64,000 nucleotides of DNA from the NCBI GenBank assembly GCA_040755055.1, contig JBFMBS010000006.1, positions 103,498 through 167,497 of the forward strand, given 5' to 3'. Source of the stretch: DYJK01 sp040755055 (GTDB taxonomy: Bacteria; Bacteroidota; Ignavibacteria; Ignavibacteriales; Melioribacteraceae). Below the pieces are notes generated by a model, which had not been told where the DNA came from, did not search any database, and worked only from the letters and a program-made list of their open reading frames with translations. A program made the position numbers and the translations under genes. Below, piece after piece: positions 46,012 to 55,570 of this stretch (position 1 is its first letter; every line of letters begins with the position of its first letter).

Positions 46012-46347
46012 ATGAAAAATATAACCGAAGGAACCGATTTCAATTTTCAAACAGAAGTTTTACAATCCGAGCTCCCGGTATTGGTAGATTTTTGGGCACC
46101 GTGGTGCGGACCGTGCAGAATGGTAGCACCGGTTGTTGAAGAAATTGCAAATGACATGGCCGGCAAATTAAAAGTTGTTAAAGTAAATACCGATGAAAAC
46201 TACGGGGTAGCTTCTCAATACGGAATAATGAGTATTCCTACACTTGGCATATTCAAAAACGGGAAATTGGTCGATGCGGTAATCGGGGCTGTTCCTAAAC
46301 AACATTTGGTTTCAAAGATCACACCATACATCAATTCTATAAATTAG
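46012..46347 (+). CDS. trxA: Thioredoxin
   Basis: 111-residue thioredoxin with WAPWCGPCRM (active-site CGPC, about residue 34) and the cis-Pro loop SIPTLGIFKNG. It is the general cytosolic disulfide reductant. ATG 46012 is chosen because AAAAGGAGA lies just upstream; the longer in-frame ORF from 45949 has no family support. A strong hairpin follows. A thioredoxin reductase gene lies nearly 10 kb away at 55571. Confidence 0.95.
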   Translation: MKNITEGTDFNFQTEVLQSELPVLVDFWAPWCGPCRMVAPVVEEIANDMAGKLKVVKVNTDENYGVASQYGIMSIPTLGIFKNGKLVDAVIGAVPKQHLVSKITPYINSIN

Positions 46348-46359
46348 TTTAAAACAAAA

Positions 46360-46385
46360 AACCCCGGCTTACAAAAGTCGGGGTT
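46360..46385. terminator. GC-rich hairpin after trxA
   Basis: AACCCCG (46360-46366) pairs with CGGGGTT (46379-46385), 12 bases after the thioredoxin stop; an A-tract precedes it, so it can also terminate the minus-strand ferredoxin gene with a U-run. Likely bidirectional. Confidence 0.75.
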
Positions 46386-46407
46386 AAATAAACACACATT
46401 GAACTAA

Positions 46408-46617
46408 TTATTCTTCAACGATTGCACCAACCGCGCATACTTCTACGCAAGATTTGCAGCTATCGCACAACTCGGGAACGATAAATGTGTAATCTTCAGA
46501 AAGTGCCGAACGGTTTTCACCGTTAACAGTATATCCTTCACCGGCGTTGTATATTGCATTATGCTCGCATTCGTCAATGCAAGCAGAGCAATTAATGCAT
46601 TCATCAGTAATTTTCAT
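46408..46617 (-). CDS. 2[4Fe-4S] ferredoxin
   Basis: 69-residue bacterial ferredoxin (MKITDECINCSACIDECEHN). Two cluster motifs are present: CINCSACIDEC and CDSCKSCVEVC; the first cluster's fourth cysteine spacing shows the slightly longer loop of the clostridial/Allochromatium type. It carries low-potential electrons. ATG 46617 is used because GGAG is nine bases upstream; ATG 46632 would add MELHI. Confidence 0.92.
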   Translation of the reverse strand: MKITDECINCSACIDECEHNAIYNAGEGYTVNGENRSALSEDYTFIVPELCDSCKSCVEVCAVGAIVEE

Positions 46618-47013
46618 GATATGAAGCTCCATTAAGTTTTAAATTGTACAATTGCGCCTCAATCAAGTCAAAAACTTTGCCAATAATCCGGATGAATATT
46701 TGCCTATTTATCCAATTTCATTTTCAGAAATGAAAAAAATCAATCTTTGATAAGCAACTTTGAGAAAATGAATCTCCTCGCCGCAACCCACTTCGACTCG
46801 TTGAGACTTGTCGAATCGAGGCGAGGAGACGGGAATTTAACCCTTGTCCGCCTCTGGCGGATTAAAATAAGCGATTAAGTCTTTTATTGTGAGTGTGCCC
46901 GGAGAATGATTTAAGAACACGGATTTTAGATTATTAAATCCAAAATCCATGTTCTATATTCTTAAATCAATCTTTACATTTAATTGATAACATTATCGGT
47001 AAGAAAGAATAAG
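46618..47013. other. Intergenic region with long palindrome
   Basis: About 395 bases without a gene. TCTCCTCGCC (46773-46782) and GGCGAGGAGA (46820-46829) form a perfect 10-bp stem with an inner TTCGAC/GTCGAA stem. A following TCCGCC-GGCGGA hairpin (about 46849-46861) resembles repeats seen elsewhere in the window. The ferredoxin promoter should be in the first part; no boxes were recognised. Confidence 0.5.
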
Positions 47014-49749
47014 CTACTCAATTACCTTACCATCACCATCAATATTTATGATTTCATAACCAATCTCTTGTAAAGAAGAACGAATCTTTGAACCATCGCC
47101 AACAACCACCCAGAATAAATTGTTTGGCAAAATCACTCTTTTTGCTGTGCTGTTTAATTTTTCAAGATTCAGCTCGTTAATTTTTGATGCATATGTGTCG
47201 TTGTAATCATCGGGTAAACCGTAGCGGACAACAGTAGCAATTGCACCGAGCACAGCACCGTTTGTTTCCCATCCGCCGGGCAGCGAAAGAGTGTTTTGTG
47301 ACTTCACTCTTTGAAGTTCTTCTTCCGTTGCCGGTTTATCTCCAACAAAACCGTTGATCTCTTTAATCATTTCTAAAATCGATTCTTTTGTTTTATCGGT
47401 TTGAACCAGTCCGAAATAAATATAGGGACGCTGTGCACGAGCACCAATTACAAAACTACCCGAACCATACGACCAATGTTTATCTTCACGCAAATTCATG
47501 TTAATACGTGAAGTAAATGCACCGCCGAGAATATCATTGAACGTTTCGATTGCAATATTATCTTTGTCTGCAAAGGGTGGTGCCGGCTGACCGGCAAAGA
47601 TAATCGATGACTGGGAACCGGGACGGTCCATAAAATAAATAATCGGTTTATCTACCGGTTTTACCTCGCCGATATTTTTCTTCGGTACATCTCCGGGTTT
47701 CCAACCGACGAATAACTTTTCGAGTTTTGGTTTTAATTCGTTCATTGTTATATCGCCAACAACTACAAGTGTAGCATTATTGGGTTTTAACCAGGTGCTG
47801 TGGAATTTTACAAGGTCGTCACGGGTAATTTTCATAACTCCATCTTCGTAACCGGAACCGCTGAAAGGTAATCCGTAAGCATGGTCTTTGCCGTAAATAA
47901 ATTGTGGCAGAACGCGTAGCCCCATTTGTATCGGTGATGCTTTCTCTTGTTTAATCTGTACAATCTTTTCTTTTTTTAATCTGTCTAATTCTTTTTGTGG
48001 AAACGAAGGATTAAGTATTACATCTGCCATTAATTTTAGAGAGGGATCTAAGTTTGATTTAAGAGCCGATAAGTTAATTGTATTTAGATCAAGGTTAGCG
48101 CCGGTAAATAACTGTGCACCGAGCAGCAATAATTCTTCACTTAGTTGCAAAGCGTCTTTTGATTTTGTCCCTTCGTCGAGCATTGACATTGCCAAACTTG
48201 CTGTACCCGGTGTTCCAAACTGATCGGAAGCAAAACCGCCGTCGAACATCAAATTGAAATTTACGACCGGGATTGTTTTTCTTTCGGCGAGCAATACTTT
48301 TAGTCCATTAGATAATTCCGCCTTTTCAACTTTAGGGAATTTTGCTGCCGGCGGTGTACCGGTTTCAGGCAACTTTGTTCTATCCGCTTTGCTTTCTGTT
48401 GTTGTGTAATCCGGGAAAGGATGAATTTCCAAATTGAAGACACCATCGGTCAACCATTTGTTAGCTGCAGTTTTTATGTCTGATAAACTAGCCGAGTTAA
48501 TATATCCTAAATATGTTTTATAATGATCTGGTGAGTTTCCATAAACCTGGCTCTGCGCTAATATATCAGACTTACCCCCGAACCCGCCAATCCGTTCAAT
48601 ACCTCTTACAAAGTTTGCAACATATTGTGTTTTAACTCGCTTCAACTCTGTTTCAGTTGGGCCGCTTTTTAAAATTTTTGCGAGCTCTTCTTCAATTGCA
48701 CTTTCTACTTTAGAAAGTTCAACACCGGGCTTTGCATCGGCTTCGATATAGAATTGGCTGCCGATTTCACCGCCGGAATAATATGCGGCGACTCTTGTCG
48801 CAATTTGGTCCTCATAAACCAATCTTTTGTAAAAGCGTGAAGTTTTACCTTGTGAAAGAATGTCGCTTAATAAATCTAAGTGGGCTAATTCTTTACTTCC
48901 CCACTGTGGGATATTCCAAACTTTGTAAATTCTCGATTGAGGAACGCGGTCTTGCGCAATCACTCTTTTACTGCCGGTCATTTTAGCAACATTGGTTTCA
49001 ATTACACTCAATGGCGGGCCCGAGGGTATATCTCCGAAATATTTTTCAACTTTATTTTTTGCTTCTTCAACTGTTACATCGCCGGCAACAACAACTACTG
49101 CATTCGCCGCTCCGTAATAAGTTTTGAACCATTCGTGAACATCGTTTAGTGAGGCTGCATTTAAATCTTCCATCGAACCGATAACTGTCCATGAATAAGG
49201 ATGTCCTTTAGGATAACAATTGGAGTAAATCAATTCTTCTGAAATTGCATACGGTTCATTTTCACCCTGGCGTTTTTCGTTTTGAACAACGCCGCGTTGC
49301 TCATCTAATTTTTCTTGTGTTATTGCTCCAATGAGATGACCCATCCGGTCGGATTCCATCCAGAGAACAAGATCAAGTGCGGATGTCGGCACGTTCTGGA
49401 AATAGTTGGTCCTATCGTTATTGGTTGTTCCGTTTAGGTCAGTAGAACCGACGCGTTCCAATACTTTGAAGTAATCATCATTATAATTCTCGCTGCCGTT
49501 GAACATTAGATGTTCGAACAGATGTGCAAAGCCGGTCTTGCCCGGTTTTTCATTTTTTGATCCTACATGGTACCAAACGTTTACAGCAACGATCGGTGCC
49601 TTGTGATCTTCATGAACGATTAACGTAAGTCCGTTATTAAGTACGAACTTTTGATAAGGAATGTTTATATCATCGTTTTTTTGAGCAGTAACCGGCTTAA
49701 TTAAAACTAATGATATAAAGAGAAAAATTAGGATTGATCTTATTTTCAT
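47014..49749 (-). CDS. Exported M16 zinc peptidase, two-unit
   Basis: 911-residue exported metallopeptidase (signal MKIRSILIFLFISLVLIKPV...TAQ). It contains two M16 units. The first (about 30-450) has the inverted zinc motif HLFEH within GKTGFAHLFEHLMFNG and a downstream glutamate in EQRGVVQNEKRQGENE. The second (about 480-900) lacks the zinc motif and is structural, as usual for the family. Start ATG 49749 has GAGGGG just upstream and gives a clear signal peptide; the upstream in-frame ATG does not. It probably degrades peptides in the periplasm. Confidence 0.92.
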   Translation of the reverse strand: MKIRSILIFLFISLVLIKPVTAQKNDDINIPYQKFVLNNGLTLIVHEDHKAPIVAVNVWYHVGSKNEKPGKTGFAHLFEHLMFNGSENYNDDYFKVLERVGSTDLNGTTNNDRTNYFQNVPTSALDLVLWMESDRMGHLIGAITQEKLDEQRGVVQNEKRQGENEPYAISEELIYSNCYPKGHPYSWTVIGSMEDLNAASLNDVHEWFKTYYGAANAVVVVAGDVTVEEAKNKVEKYFGDIPSGPPLSVIETNVAKMTGSKRVIAQDRVPQSRIYKVWNIPQWGSKELAHLDLLSDILSQGKTSRFYKRLVYEDQIATRVAAYYSGGEIGSQFYIEADAKPGVELSKVESAIEEELAKILKSGPTETELKRVKTQYVANFVRGIERIGGFGGKSDILAQSQVYGNSPDHYKTYLGYINSASLSDIKTAANKWLTDGVFNLEIHPFPDYTTTESKADRTKLPETGTPPAAKFPKVEKAELSNGLKVLLAERKTIPVVNFNLMFDGGFASDQFGTPGTASLAMSMLDEGTKSKDALQLSEELLLLGAQLFTGANLDLNTINLSALKSNLDPSLKLMADVILNPSFPQKELDRLKKEKIVQIKQEKASPIQMGLRVLPQFIYGKDHAYGLPFSGSGYEDGVMKITRDDLVKFHSTWLKPNNATLVVVGDITMNELKPKLEKLFVGWKPGDVPKKNIGEVKPVDKPIIYFMDRPGSQSSIIFAGQPAPPFADKDNIAIETFNDILGGAFTSRINMNLREDKHWSYGSGSFVIGARAQRPYIYFGLVQTDKTKESILEMIKEINGFVGDKPATEEELQRVKSQNTLSLPGGWETNGAVLGAIATVVRYGLPDDYNDTYASKINELNLEKLNSTAKRVILPNNLFWVVVGDGSKIRSSLQEIGYEIINIDGDGKVIE

Positions 49750-49861
49750 AAGTCCCCTCAATTTATTAGAAATTAAATTTGAAAAGCGAAAAATTAGACG
49801 GATTGACATCACATTATGTGCTAACATAGGAAAGAATTATTATGAAGTTCAAGAAAAGAAA

Positions 49862-49912
49862 AAGGTTATCTCAAAAATATTGAATAACCGGAGCTTTTTT
49901 TGAGATAACCTT
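49862..49912 (-). terminator. Strong terminator of the DUF4920-like gene
   Basis: A perfect 16-bp stem: AAGGTTATCTCAAAAA (49862-49877) with TTTTTGAGATAACCTT (49897-49912) over a 19-base loop, followed by TTTTC on the minus strand, 14 bases past the 49926 stop. A GAGATAACCT copy also occurs at 36127-36140. Confidence 0.8.
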
Positions 49913-49925
49913 AATCAGATCTGTT

Positions 49926-50381
49926 TTATTTGATTACTGCACCTAAACCTTCAATCTGGTAAACCTTTGCTTTTGCAGAACTTGAACAGCATCCGCCTTC
50001 TTCTTTTTCCTTGTGCTCACCTTCGTGGCCGCTTTCACATTCTTCGGCTTTTACTTCAGCAACAACACCTTCAACCAAAGCGGTTTTACCTTTAGCGTCT
50101 TTTGGGAAAACAATCACACCGTCTTCAACTTTAACTTTTATTTTTTCGTTCTCATTTTCACCGGCAACTTCTATCCAGCAGCCCATACCCTGACAAACCT
50201 CCAAAATTTTTCCTTCAATAAGAACTTGTTTACCGTCAAATTTTTCCGGGGTAGTTAGTATCGAAGTCACTGATGTTTTGTCTTTCAATGTTATTTCTTT
50301 ACCGTACTTTTCTTCTTCGGCATTAGTTAAAGTAACTGCGAATAGAATTAAAACTGTAACAAAAAAGAATTTACGAAGCAT
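49926..50381 (-). CDS. Exported DUF4920-like OB-fold protein
   Basis: 151-residue exported protein (signal MLRKFFFVTVLILFAVTLTNA). The core FDGKQVLIEGKILEVCQGMG followed by CWIEV matches the DUF4920/OB-fold family found in Bacteroidota, with two conserved cysteines. A cysteine-histidine-rich insert (EECESGHEGEHKEKEEGGCC) near residue 110-130 could bind metal. Function is unknown. It is monocistronic and ends at a strong hairpin. Confidence 0.75.
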   Translation of the reverse strand: MLRKFFFVTVLILFAVTLTNAEEEKYGKEITLKDKTSVTSILTTPEKFDGKQVLIEGKILEVCQGMGCWIEVAGENENEKIKVKVEDGVIVFPKDAKGKTALVEGVVAEVKAEECESGHEGEHKEKEEGGCCSSSAKAKVYQIEGLGAVIK

Positions 50382-50523
50382 TTTTACTCCTCCTATTAAT
50401 CTGGGATGTAAAAATAAACCTTAAGTCCATTTTATGCAATGAAAAGAAATTCCTTATTGATATATTTGTTTGAGCGATCACTCACAATAGAAAAATAAAT
50501 TTACGATTTAACGGTATAGAATA

Positions 50524-52986
50524 ATGTATTGCCAGGTTGTATTTCCATTACCATTCAGAAATTCATTCACATATTCAATCCCGGATGAATTAGAAGAAAC
50601 AGTAATGGTTGGTGTGCGTGTTGTAGTCCCTTTCGGAAAAAGAATATTGACCGGCTTTGTTGTTGGTACATCTCCAACCACCGACCTGAAAGGAAAGATC
50701 AAACCGGTTAAAGATGTTCTTGATGAAAGACCGATATTCAATCAAACATCATTAAAATTTTATGAATGGGTTTCCGAGTATTACTTAAGCTCACTCGGTG
50801 AAGCGTTAAAAAATTCTGTTCCATACGGTTCGGATATTGAATCGAAAAAAAAGATTGTCTCCGATCCGGAATTCTGTCTGCAGCTTTTAGATAAAGAAAA
50901 AAAGAAATCGTCCTTGAAAGCGAAACTACTGGCGGCACTTTCCCAAAAAGAGGTAGTAACAATATCACATTTACAAAAGGAAATTAAGTCAAAGAATATT
51001 TATTCAACATTACGGACACTCGAAAAGGTAGGTGCAATTACAGTAATAAGTGAAGTTGGGAGTGCAAAGGTAAAAGTAAAAACACTAAAATATGTTGCCC
51101 TCAACAAATCAGTAGATGAGATATATCAGGTAATACCTGAAATAGAAAAAAAATCTCCGAAGCAGCTGGTTATTCTGCTTGAATTGCTTTCGCAGAAAGA
51201 AGATGTTGCCCTCAGCGAAATGTTGGATAGAACTAAAACAAGTAATTCAGCGGTTAATAGTCTTGCTAAAAAGGGATTGGTTAAAATTATTGATAAGGAA
51301 ATAGAAAGAGTTTTCATTGAAACATATAAAGAAGACTCAAAAAAAATTAATCTGACCGAACAGCAGAGAACGATCGTTAATAGAGTTAGTGATTGTATCA
51401 GAGAACGAAAATTTGAATCGTTCCTTCTTCACGGTGTTACCGGAAGCGGCAAAACCCAGGTCTATATCGAGCTGGCAAAATTAACCGTTGAAAAAGAAAA
51501 AAATGTGATAATCCTTGTCCCGGAAATTTCTCTCACACCGCAGATAACTTCGCGGTTCTATAATTACTTTGGTGATAAAACAGCAGTTTTCCACAGCAGA
51601 ATGTCTTTGGGCGAACGTTACGATACATGGCGCGGAATTATTGCCGGGAAGTACAATGTAATTATTGGACCGCGGTCTGCACTGTTCGCACCATTGCAAA
51701 ATATAGGTTTGATAGTTGTAGATGAAGAGCATGATCAAAGTTACAAACAGCAAGAGATAGTTCCTAAATATCATGCACGTGATGCAGCAATCGTACGAGC
51801 AAAATTTAGTAACTGCCCGGTAATTCTCGGCTCTGCTACACCATCGATTGAAAGTATGTACAATGCCAGTAGCGGTAAACATGTTTTGCTTGAACTGCCG
51901 GATAGAATTGATAATGCTAAACTGCCGAGGATTGAACTTGTTGATATTACGGTTGAAAAGAAGAAGAAGAGAATGGAAAGCGTCTTTTCAAAAACATTGC
52001 TGGACGCCATTAATGAAAGACTGCAAAAAAAGGAAAGCGTTATTGTACTTCAGAATAGAAGAGGATTTGCTACCCAGGTTTTCTGTAACGATTGCGGTGA
52101 AGTAATAACTTGCGAGGATTGTTCGGTACCGATGGTGCATCATCTTAACAAGAATATTTTACAATGTCATTACTGCGGAATAGTAAAACATGTACCGAAA
52201 GCATGCCCCATTTGCGGTTCTATAGCACTGAAATTTTTTGGCACCGGTACCCAGCGTGTAGAAGACGAACTCGATTTTTATTTCTCTCATGCCAAAATAG
52301 AACGCGTCGATTCCGATTCAATAAACAAAAAAGGGAAACTGGGCGAGATTCTGAATAGTTTTAGAAAAGGCGAGATCAATATTCTTGTAGGCACACAGAT
52401 GGTCTCTAAAGGTTTGGATTTTTCGAATGTAACTTTGGTTGGTGTTATATCTGCGGAAACGTCTTTATGGATTCCCGATTTCCGTGCAGACGAAAGAACA
52501 TTTCAATTATTAACCCAGGTATCGGGTAGATCGGGCAGAAGCGAAAAGGAAGGCGAGGTAATAATTCAAACTCAGAATGCGCGGAATTTTGTACTTCAGA
52601 AAGTTTTGGAGAATGACTATAACGGTTTCTATCAAAAAGAAATTGCTCTCCGCGAACAAGGCGAATATCCACCATTTACAAGAATTGGCTTGATTGAGGT
52701 TAAGGATGAAAAAGAAGAGAGGGCGCGTGCTGCCATAAAAGAATTGGGCGGTTATTTAGAGAAACATCGTAAGGGATTAAAAATTACCCCTCCAACAGAA
52801 GCTATTATCTATAAAATAAAAGGTCAGTATCGGTTTCATATTTTAATTAAAAGCAGCAGAAAGATTGATCCCTCCGGCAGACTTTTAAGAAATGCAATTT
52901 TAAATTCATTTGTTGAATTCAACCAGAAAACAAAATTTAAGGATGTTAAAGTTATAATAGATATAGATCCCCAAAGCATAATATAG
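50524..52986 (+). CDS. priA: Primosomal helicase PriA
   Basis: 820-residue replication-restart helicase. The N-terminal 3'-DNA-binding domain opens MYCQVVFPLPFRNSFTYSIP. The helicase core has Walker A GVTGSGKTQVY (about 303), DEEH (about 400) and the later GRSGRSEKEG motif. Eight cysteines in the zinc-binding insert are visible (CNDCGEVITCEDC and CHYCGIVKHVPKACPICG, about 520-570). All parts are present and the length is typical. The following transporter gene starts directly after its stop codon. Confidence 0.96.
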   Translation: MYCQVVFPLPFRNSFTYSIPDELEETVMVGVRVVVPFGKRILTGFVVGTSPTTDLKGKIKPVKDVLDERPIFNQTSLKFYEWVSEYYLSSLGEALKNSVPYGSDIESKKKIVSDPEFCLQLLDKEKKKSSLKAKLLAALSQKEVVTISHLQKEIKSKNIYSTLRTLEKVGAITVISEVGSAKVKVKTLKYVALNKSVDEIYQVIPEIEKKSPKQLVILLELLSQKEDVALSEMLDRTKTSNSAVNSLAKKGLVKIIDKEIERVFIETYKEDSKKINLTEQQRTIVNRVSDCIRERKFESFLLHGVTGSGKTQVYIELAKLTVEKEKNVIILVPEISLTPQITSRFYNYFGDKTAVFHSRMSLGERYDTWRGIIAGKYNVIIGPRSALFAPLQNIGLIVVDEEHDQSYKQQEIVPKYHARDAAIVRAKFSNCPVILGSATPSIESMYNASSGKHVLLELPDRIDNAKLPRIELVDITVEKKKKRMESVFSKTLLDAINERLQKKESVIVLQNRRGFATQVFCNDCGEVITCEDCSVPMVHHLNKNILQCHYCGIVKHVPKACPICGSIALKFFGTGTQRVEDELDFYFSHAKIERVDSDSINKKGKLGEILNSFRKGEINILVGTQMVSKGLDFSNVTLVGVISAETSLWIPDFRADERTFQLLTQVSGRSGRSEKEGEVIIQTQNARNFVLQKVLENDYNGFYQKEIALREQGEYPPFTRIGLIEVKDEKEERARAAIKELGGYLEKHRKGLKITPPTEAIIYKIKGQYRFHILIKSSRKIDPSGRLLRNAILNSFVEFNQKTKFKDVKVIIDIDPQSII

Positions 52987-54288
52987 ATGGAAGCAAAACT
53001 TACCTATTCAAAGATTTTAAAGTTCTGGTTACCGCTGTTAGCTACATGGCTTATGATGTCTGCCGAAAATCCGTTTCTAACCGCACTTATTGCACGAATG
53101 CCGGCGCCGGAATATAACCTTGCTGCATACGGCGTTGCGTTTTCGATTGCATTGATCGTGGAATCACCGGTGATTATGATGATGAGTGCCTCCATTGCAT
53201 TAGTCGAAGATAAATTCTCGTTTATTAAACTTAGAAAATTTGTTTACGCGATTAATCTTGTTTTAGTTCTACTAATGACTTTATTAATTCTGGACCCGGT
53301 TTATCAATTCATATTTGTTAAACTTCTTAATTTACCAATGAGGGTAGCGCACTTAACACATGTTGCTGTTGCAATACTTATTCCCTGGGCTCCGTCAATC
53401 GGTTACAGAAGATTTTACCAGGGAGTGATGATCAGAAATAATTTAACGAGGCGTGTTGCTTACGGAACAGTAATAAGATTATCTGCTATGTCTCTTACGG
53501 CATTTGTTCTATTCACCTTTTCAGACAGCCATGGCGTAGTTGTCGGTGCCGCAGCTCTATCAGCCGGGGTTGTTGCGGAAGCAATTGCAACACGGTTTAT
53601 GGCAGTGAAAATTGTAGATAAGATTAAAAGTGATAAAGAAGAAGGTAAAAAAATTTCTTACAACGAAATTATTAAATTCTATTATCCGCTTGTGCTCACC
53701 TCGTTTATCTCATTAGGCATTCATCCCATCGTTACATTTTTTCTTGGGCAGAGCAGAATGGCTCTGGAATCATTGGCTGTTCTCCCGGTATTAAATTCAC
53801 TTGTGTTTATTTTCAGAGCATTCGGTTTATCGTTCCAGGAAGTTGGTGTTACCTTGATGAAAAATAAGGATGATTTTAACTCGCTGAAAAATTTTGCTGC
53901 TTATATGACTGTTGGAGTTGTTGCCGGCCTGGGGCTTATCTCTTTTACGCCTATGAGTAATATTTGGCTGTTGAAAGTATCCGGACTTTCAACAGAGCTT
54001 GCAGATTTTGCCAAACTTCCTTTTATGCTCTACACTATCTTTCCGGCTACTACAGTTCTCATCAATTTTCAGAGGGCACTGTTGGTAAGCAAGAGAAATA
54101 CAAATCCAATTACGTATGCTACTATTATAGAAGTAATAGGAATTATTGTTGTATTAACGCTGGGAATTAAGTTCTTAAATTTAATTGGTGTAGTCGTTGC
54201 GATACTTGCATACACGGTTGGCAGACTAATGGCTAACGGGTACTTAATGATACCGTTTAAGAAAACTAAAAATGAATATTTTAAATAA
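52987..54288 (+). CDS. MOP/MATE-superfamily-like membrane transporter
   Basis: 433-residue integral membrane protein with about twelve helices. It begins MEAKLTYSKILKFWLPLLAT and has the internal two-fold repeat expected of MATE or ANK-like flippases (first half about 10-200, second from KISYNEIIKFYYPLVLTSFI, about 220-425). PWAPSIGYRRFYQGVMIRNN is a distinctive cytosolic loop. Substrate not inferable. The ATG immediately follows the priA stop (no gap), suggesting co-transcription and coupled translation despite unrelated functions. Confidence 0.75.
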   Translation: MEAKLTYSKILKFWLPLLATWLMMSAENPFLTALIARMPAPEYNLAAYGVAFSIALIVESPVIMMMSASIALVEDKFSFIKLRKFVYAINLVLVLLMTLLILDPVYQFIFVKLLNLPMRVAHLTHVAVAILIPWAPSIGYRRFYQGVMIRNNLTRRVAYGTVIRLSAMSLTAFVLFTFSDSHGVVVGAAALSAGVVAEAIATRFMAVKIVDKIKSDKEEGKKISYNEIIKFYYPLVLTSFISLGIHPIVTFFLGQSRMALESLAVLPVLNSLVFIFRAFGLSFQEVGVTLMKNKDDFNSLKNFAAYMTVGVVAGLGLISFTPMSNIWLLKVSGLSTELADFAKLPFMLYTIFPATTVLINFQRALLVSKRNTNPITYATIIEVIGIIVVLTLGIKFLNLIGVVVAILAYTVGRLMANGYLMIPFKKTKNEYFK

Positions 54289-54379
54289 GCTGTCCCAAAT
54301 TAAATTGATATCGTTTTTGCAGAATCTATAACGGAGGAGTATTTAACTCGGAATTCTACAATGGAAATTCAGGACAGCT
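54288..54379. repeat. Small inverted-repeat-bounded element
   Basis: AGCTGTCCCAAATT (54288-54301) and the reverse complement of AATTCAGGACAGCT (54366-54379) match at 12 of 14 positions. The 92-bp element lies between the convergent transporter and groES genes and shares the TGTCCCAAAT end with the element at 43613. Confidence 0.45.
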
Positions 54380-54389
54380 ATAAACTTAA

Positions 54390-54662
54390 TTAGTCTTCTA
54401 TAACAGCAAGTACATCAGAGCGCTGTATAATTTTGAAACTGCTGCCATTTGTTTCTACTTCTTCACCGCCGTACTTTGCAAAGAGTATTCTATCGCCTTC
54501 TTTGACTTTTTCTTTTAAGTCTTCATCGGTACCAACAGCAATAACTTTACCGATACGCGGTTTCTCTTTAGCAGTATCCGGTATGTATAACCCGGATGCA
54601 GTTTTTGATTCTTCTTCTATCGGTTCAACTAATAAACGATCATCCAACGGTTTAATTTTCAT
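54390..54662 (-). CDS. groS: Co-chaperonin GroES, orphan
   Basis: 90-residue GroES (MKIKPLDDRLLVEPIEEESK), with the mobile loop KTASGLYIPDTAKEKP and FAKYGGEEV, the family hallmark. It caps the GroEL folding chamber. No groEL gene is beside it, although groES-groEL are usually adjacent; instead it sits 9 bases after a glutaredoxin-like gene on the same strand. Confidence 0.95.
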   Translation of the reverse strand: MKIKPLDDRLLVEPIEEESKTASGLYIPDTAKEKPRIGKVIAVGTDEDLKEKVKEGDRILFAKYGGEEVETNGSSFKIIQRSDVLAVIED

Positions 54663-54671
54663 TTTAACTCC

Positions 54672-54929
54672 TTATCTAATATTTAACATTGAATTTATTT
54701 TCGGCAAGTCAAATCCAACTATAGGTTTGTTGTTAATAAGAATAACCGGAACTCCCATTTGTCCGGTTCTTCTTAACATATCTTGTGCGGCTTTTTGATC
54801 TCTTGCAACATCAACCTCTGTAAACCGAATATTCTTTTCCCGGAAGTATCTTTTAGCATTATTACAAAAACTGCAAGTAGGCGTAGTAAAGATTACTACT
54901 TTTGGCTGGCCGGTTGTCTGCATAGTCAT
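54672..54929 (-). CDS. Glutaredoxin-like protein
   Basis: 85-residue glutaredoxin/NrdH-type protein with active site TPTCSFCNNAKRYF (CSFC), the cis-Pro segment GVPVILINNKPIVGF and a DVARDQKAAQDMLRRTGQMG helix typical of the YruB/NrdH-like group. It probably reduces disulfides with thioredoxin reductase rather than glutathione. Start ATG 54929; a second ATG two codons in is possible. Probably co-transcribed with groES. Confidence 0.88.
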   Translation of the reverse strand: MTMQTTGQPKVVIFTTPTCSFCNNAKRYFREKNIRFTEVDVARDQKAAQDMLRRTGQMGVPVILINNKPIVGFDLPKINSMLNIR

Positions 54930-55041
54930 CCCAAATTTTTCATGATTAGATGAAAAAGTTTTATTACGGATTCAAAAATAATTTGAATCCAAATATTTTT
55001 TCCGGCATCAAACCGTCAAAGAAAATTATGGAGAAATAAAA

Positions 55042-55395
55042 ATGTTAAGAACTAATCTAACCCACGTACTTTCAGGCAATGAACATGCTAAACTTTTACA
55101 AGATAACGAAAACGTTATGATCTGCTGCGGCAGAATGGGCCCAATGTGTATCCCGGTTTACGAAGTAATGGAAGAACTTGAGAGCGAATATAATCACGTT
55201 AAATTTGCCGATATGGAATTTGATTCGCCGGATGCAAAAGTAATCCGCAATCTTCCCGAATGCCGCGGTTTTGCCGGACTGCCATTCGTAGTCTATTACA
55301 AAAATGGTCAGGTTGTTAAAGCTACAAGCAGTATCCAAAGTAGAGATCAAATAACTGAGATTCTTGATCAACATTTTGGTGATAATAATAAATAG
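55042..55395 (+). CDS. Thioredoxin-fold protein with CGRMGPMC site
   Basis: 117-residue thioredoxin-fold protein. The redox motif region reads MICCGRMGPMCIPVYEVMEE, with cysteines at CCGRMGPMC in place of the classic CGPC; the cis-Pro loop is GFAGLPFVVYYKNGQ. A third cysteine lies in NLPECRGFAG. The Cys spacing is unusual for thioredoxin. It lies upstream of trxB on the same strand, separated by a repeat, so it may be a TrxB substrate. The exact partner is unknown. Confidence 0.8.
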   Translation: MLRTNLTHVLSGNEHAKLLQDNENVMICCGRMGPMCIPVYEVMEELESEYNHVKFADMEFDSPDAKVIRNLPECRGFAGLPFVVYYKNGQVVKATSSIQSRDQITEILDQHFGDNNK

Positions 55396-55416
55396 AGAGC
55401 TCTGAAAAATATTGTT

Positions 55417-55521
55417 TGTCATTTCGATCCCGATTTATCGGGAGAGAAATCTTTGATTTTAATAGGATTTCTCAGTCGCTACGCTCCTTCTTTCAAAGGA
55501 ATGCCTTCGGCAGAAATGACA
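55417..55521. repeat. Palindromic intergenic repeat, TGTCATTTC family
   Basis: TGTCATTTC (55417-55425) and GAAATGACA (55513-55521) bound a 105-bp element with an inner CCCGATTTATCGGG hairpin (55429-55442). Partial relatives lie at 32219 and at the end of the CRISPR array. It separates the thioredoxin-like gene from trxB. Confidence 0.7.
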
Positions 55522-55570
55522 GTACAGAATTTTCCAGATGTCTCAAATAATATTTTCTCGTGAGAAAGTA

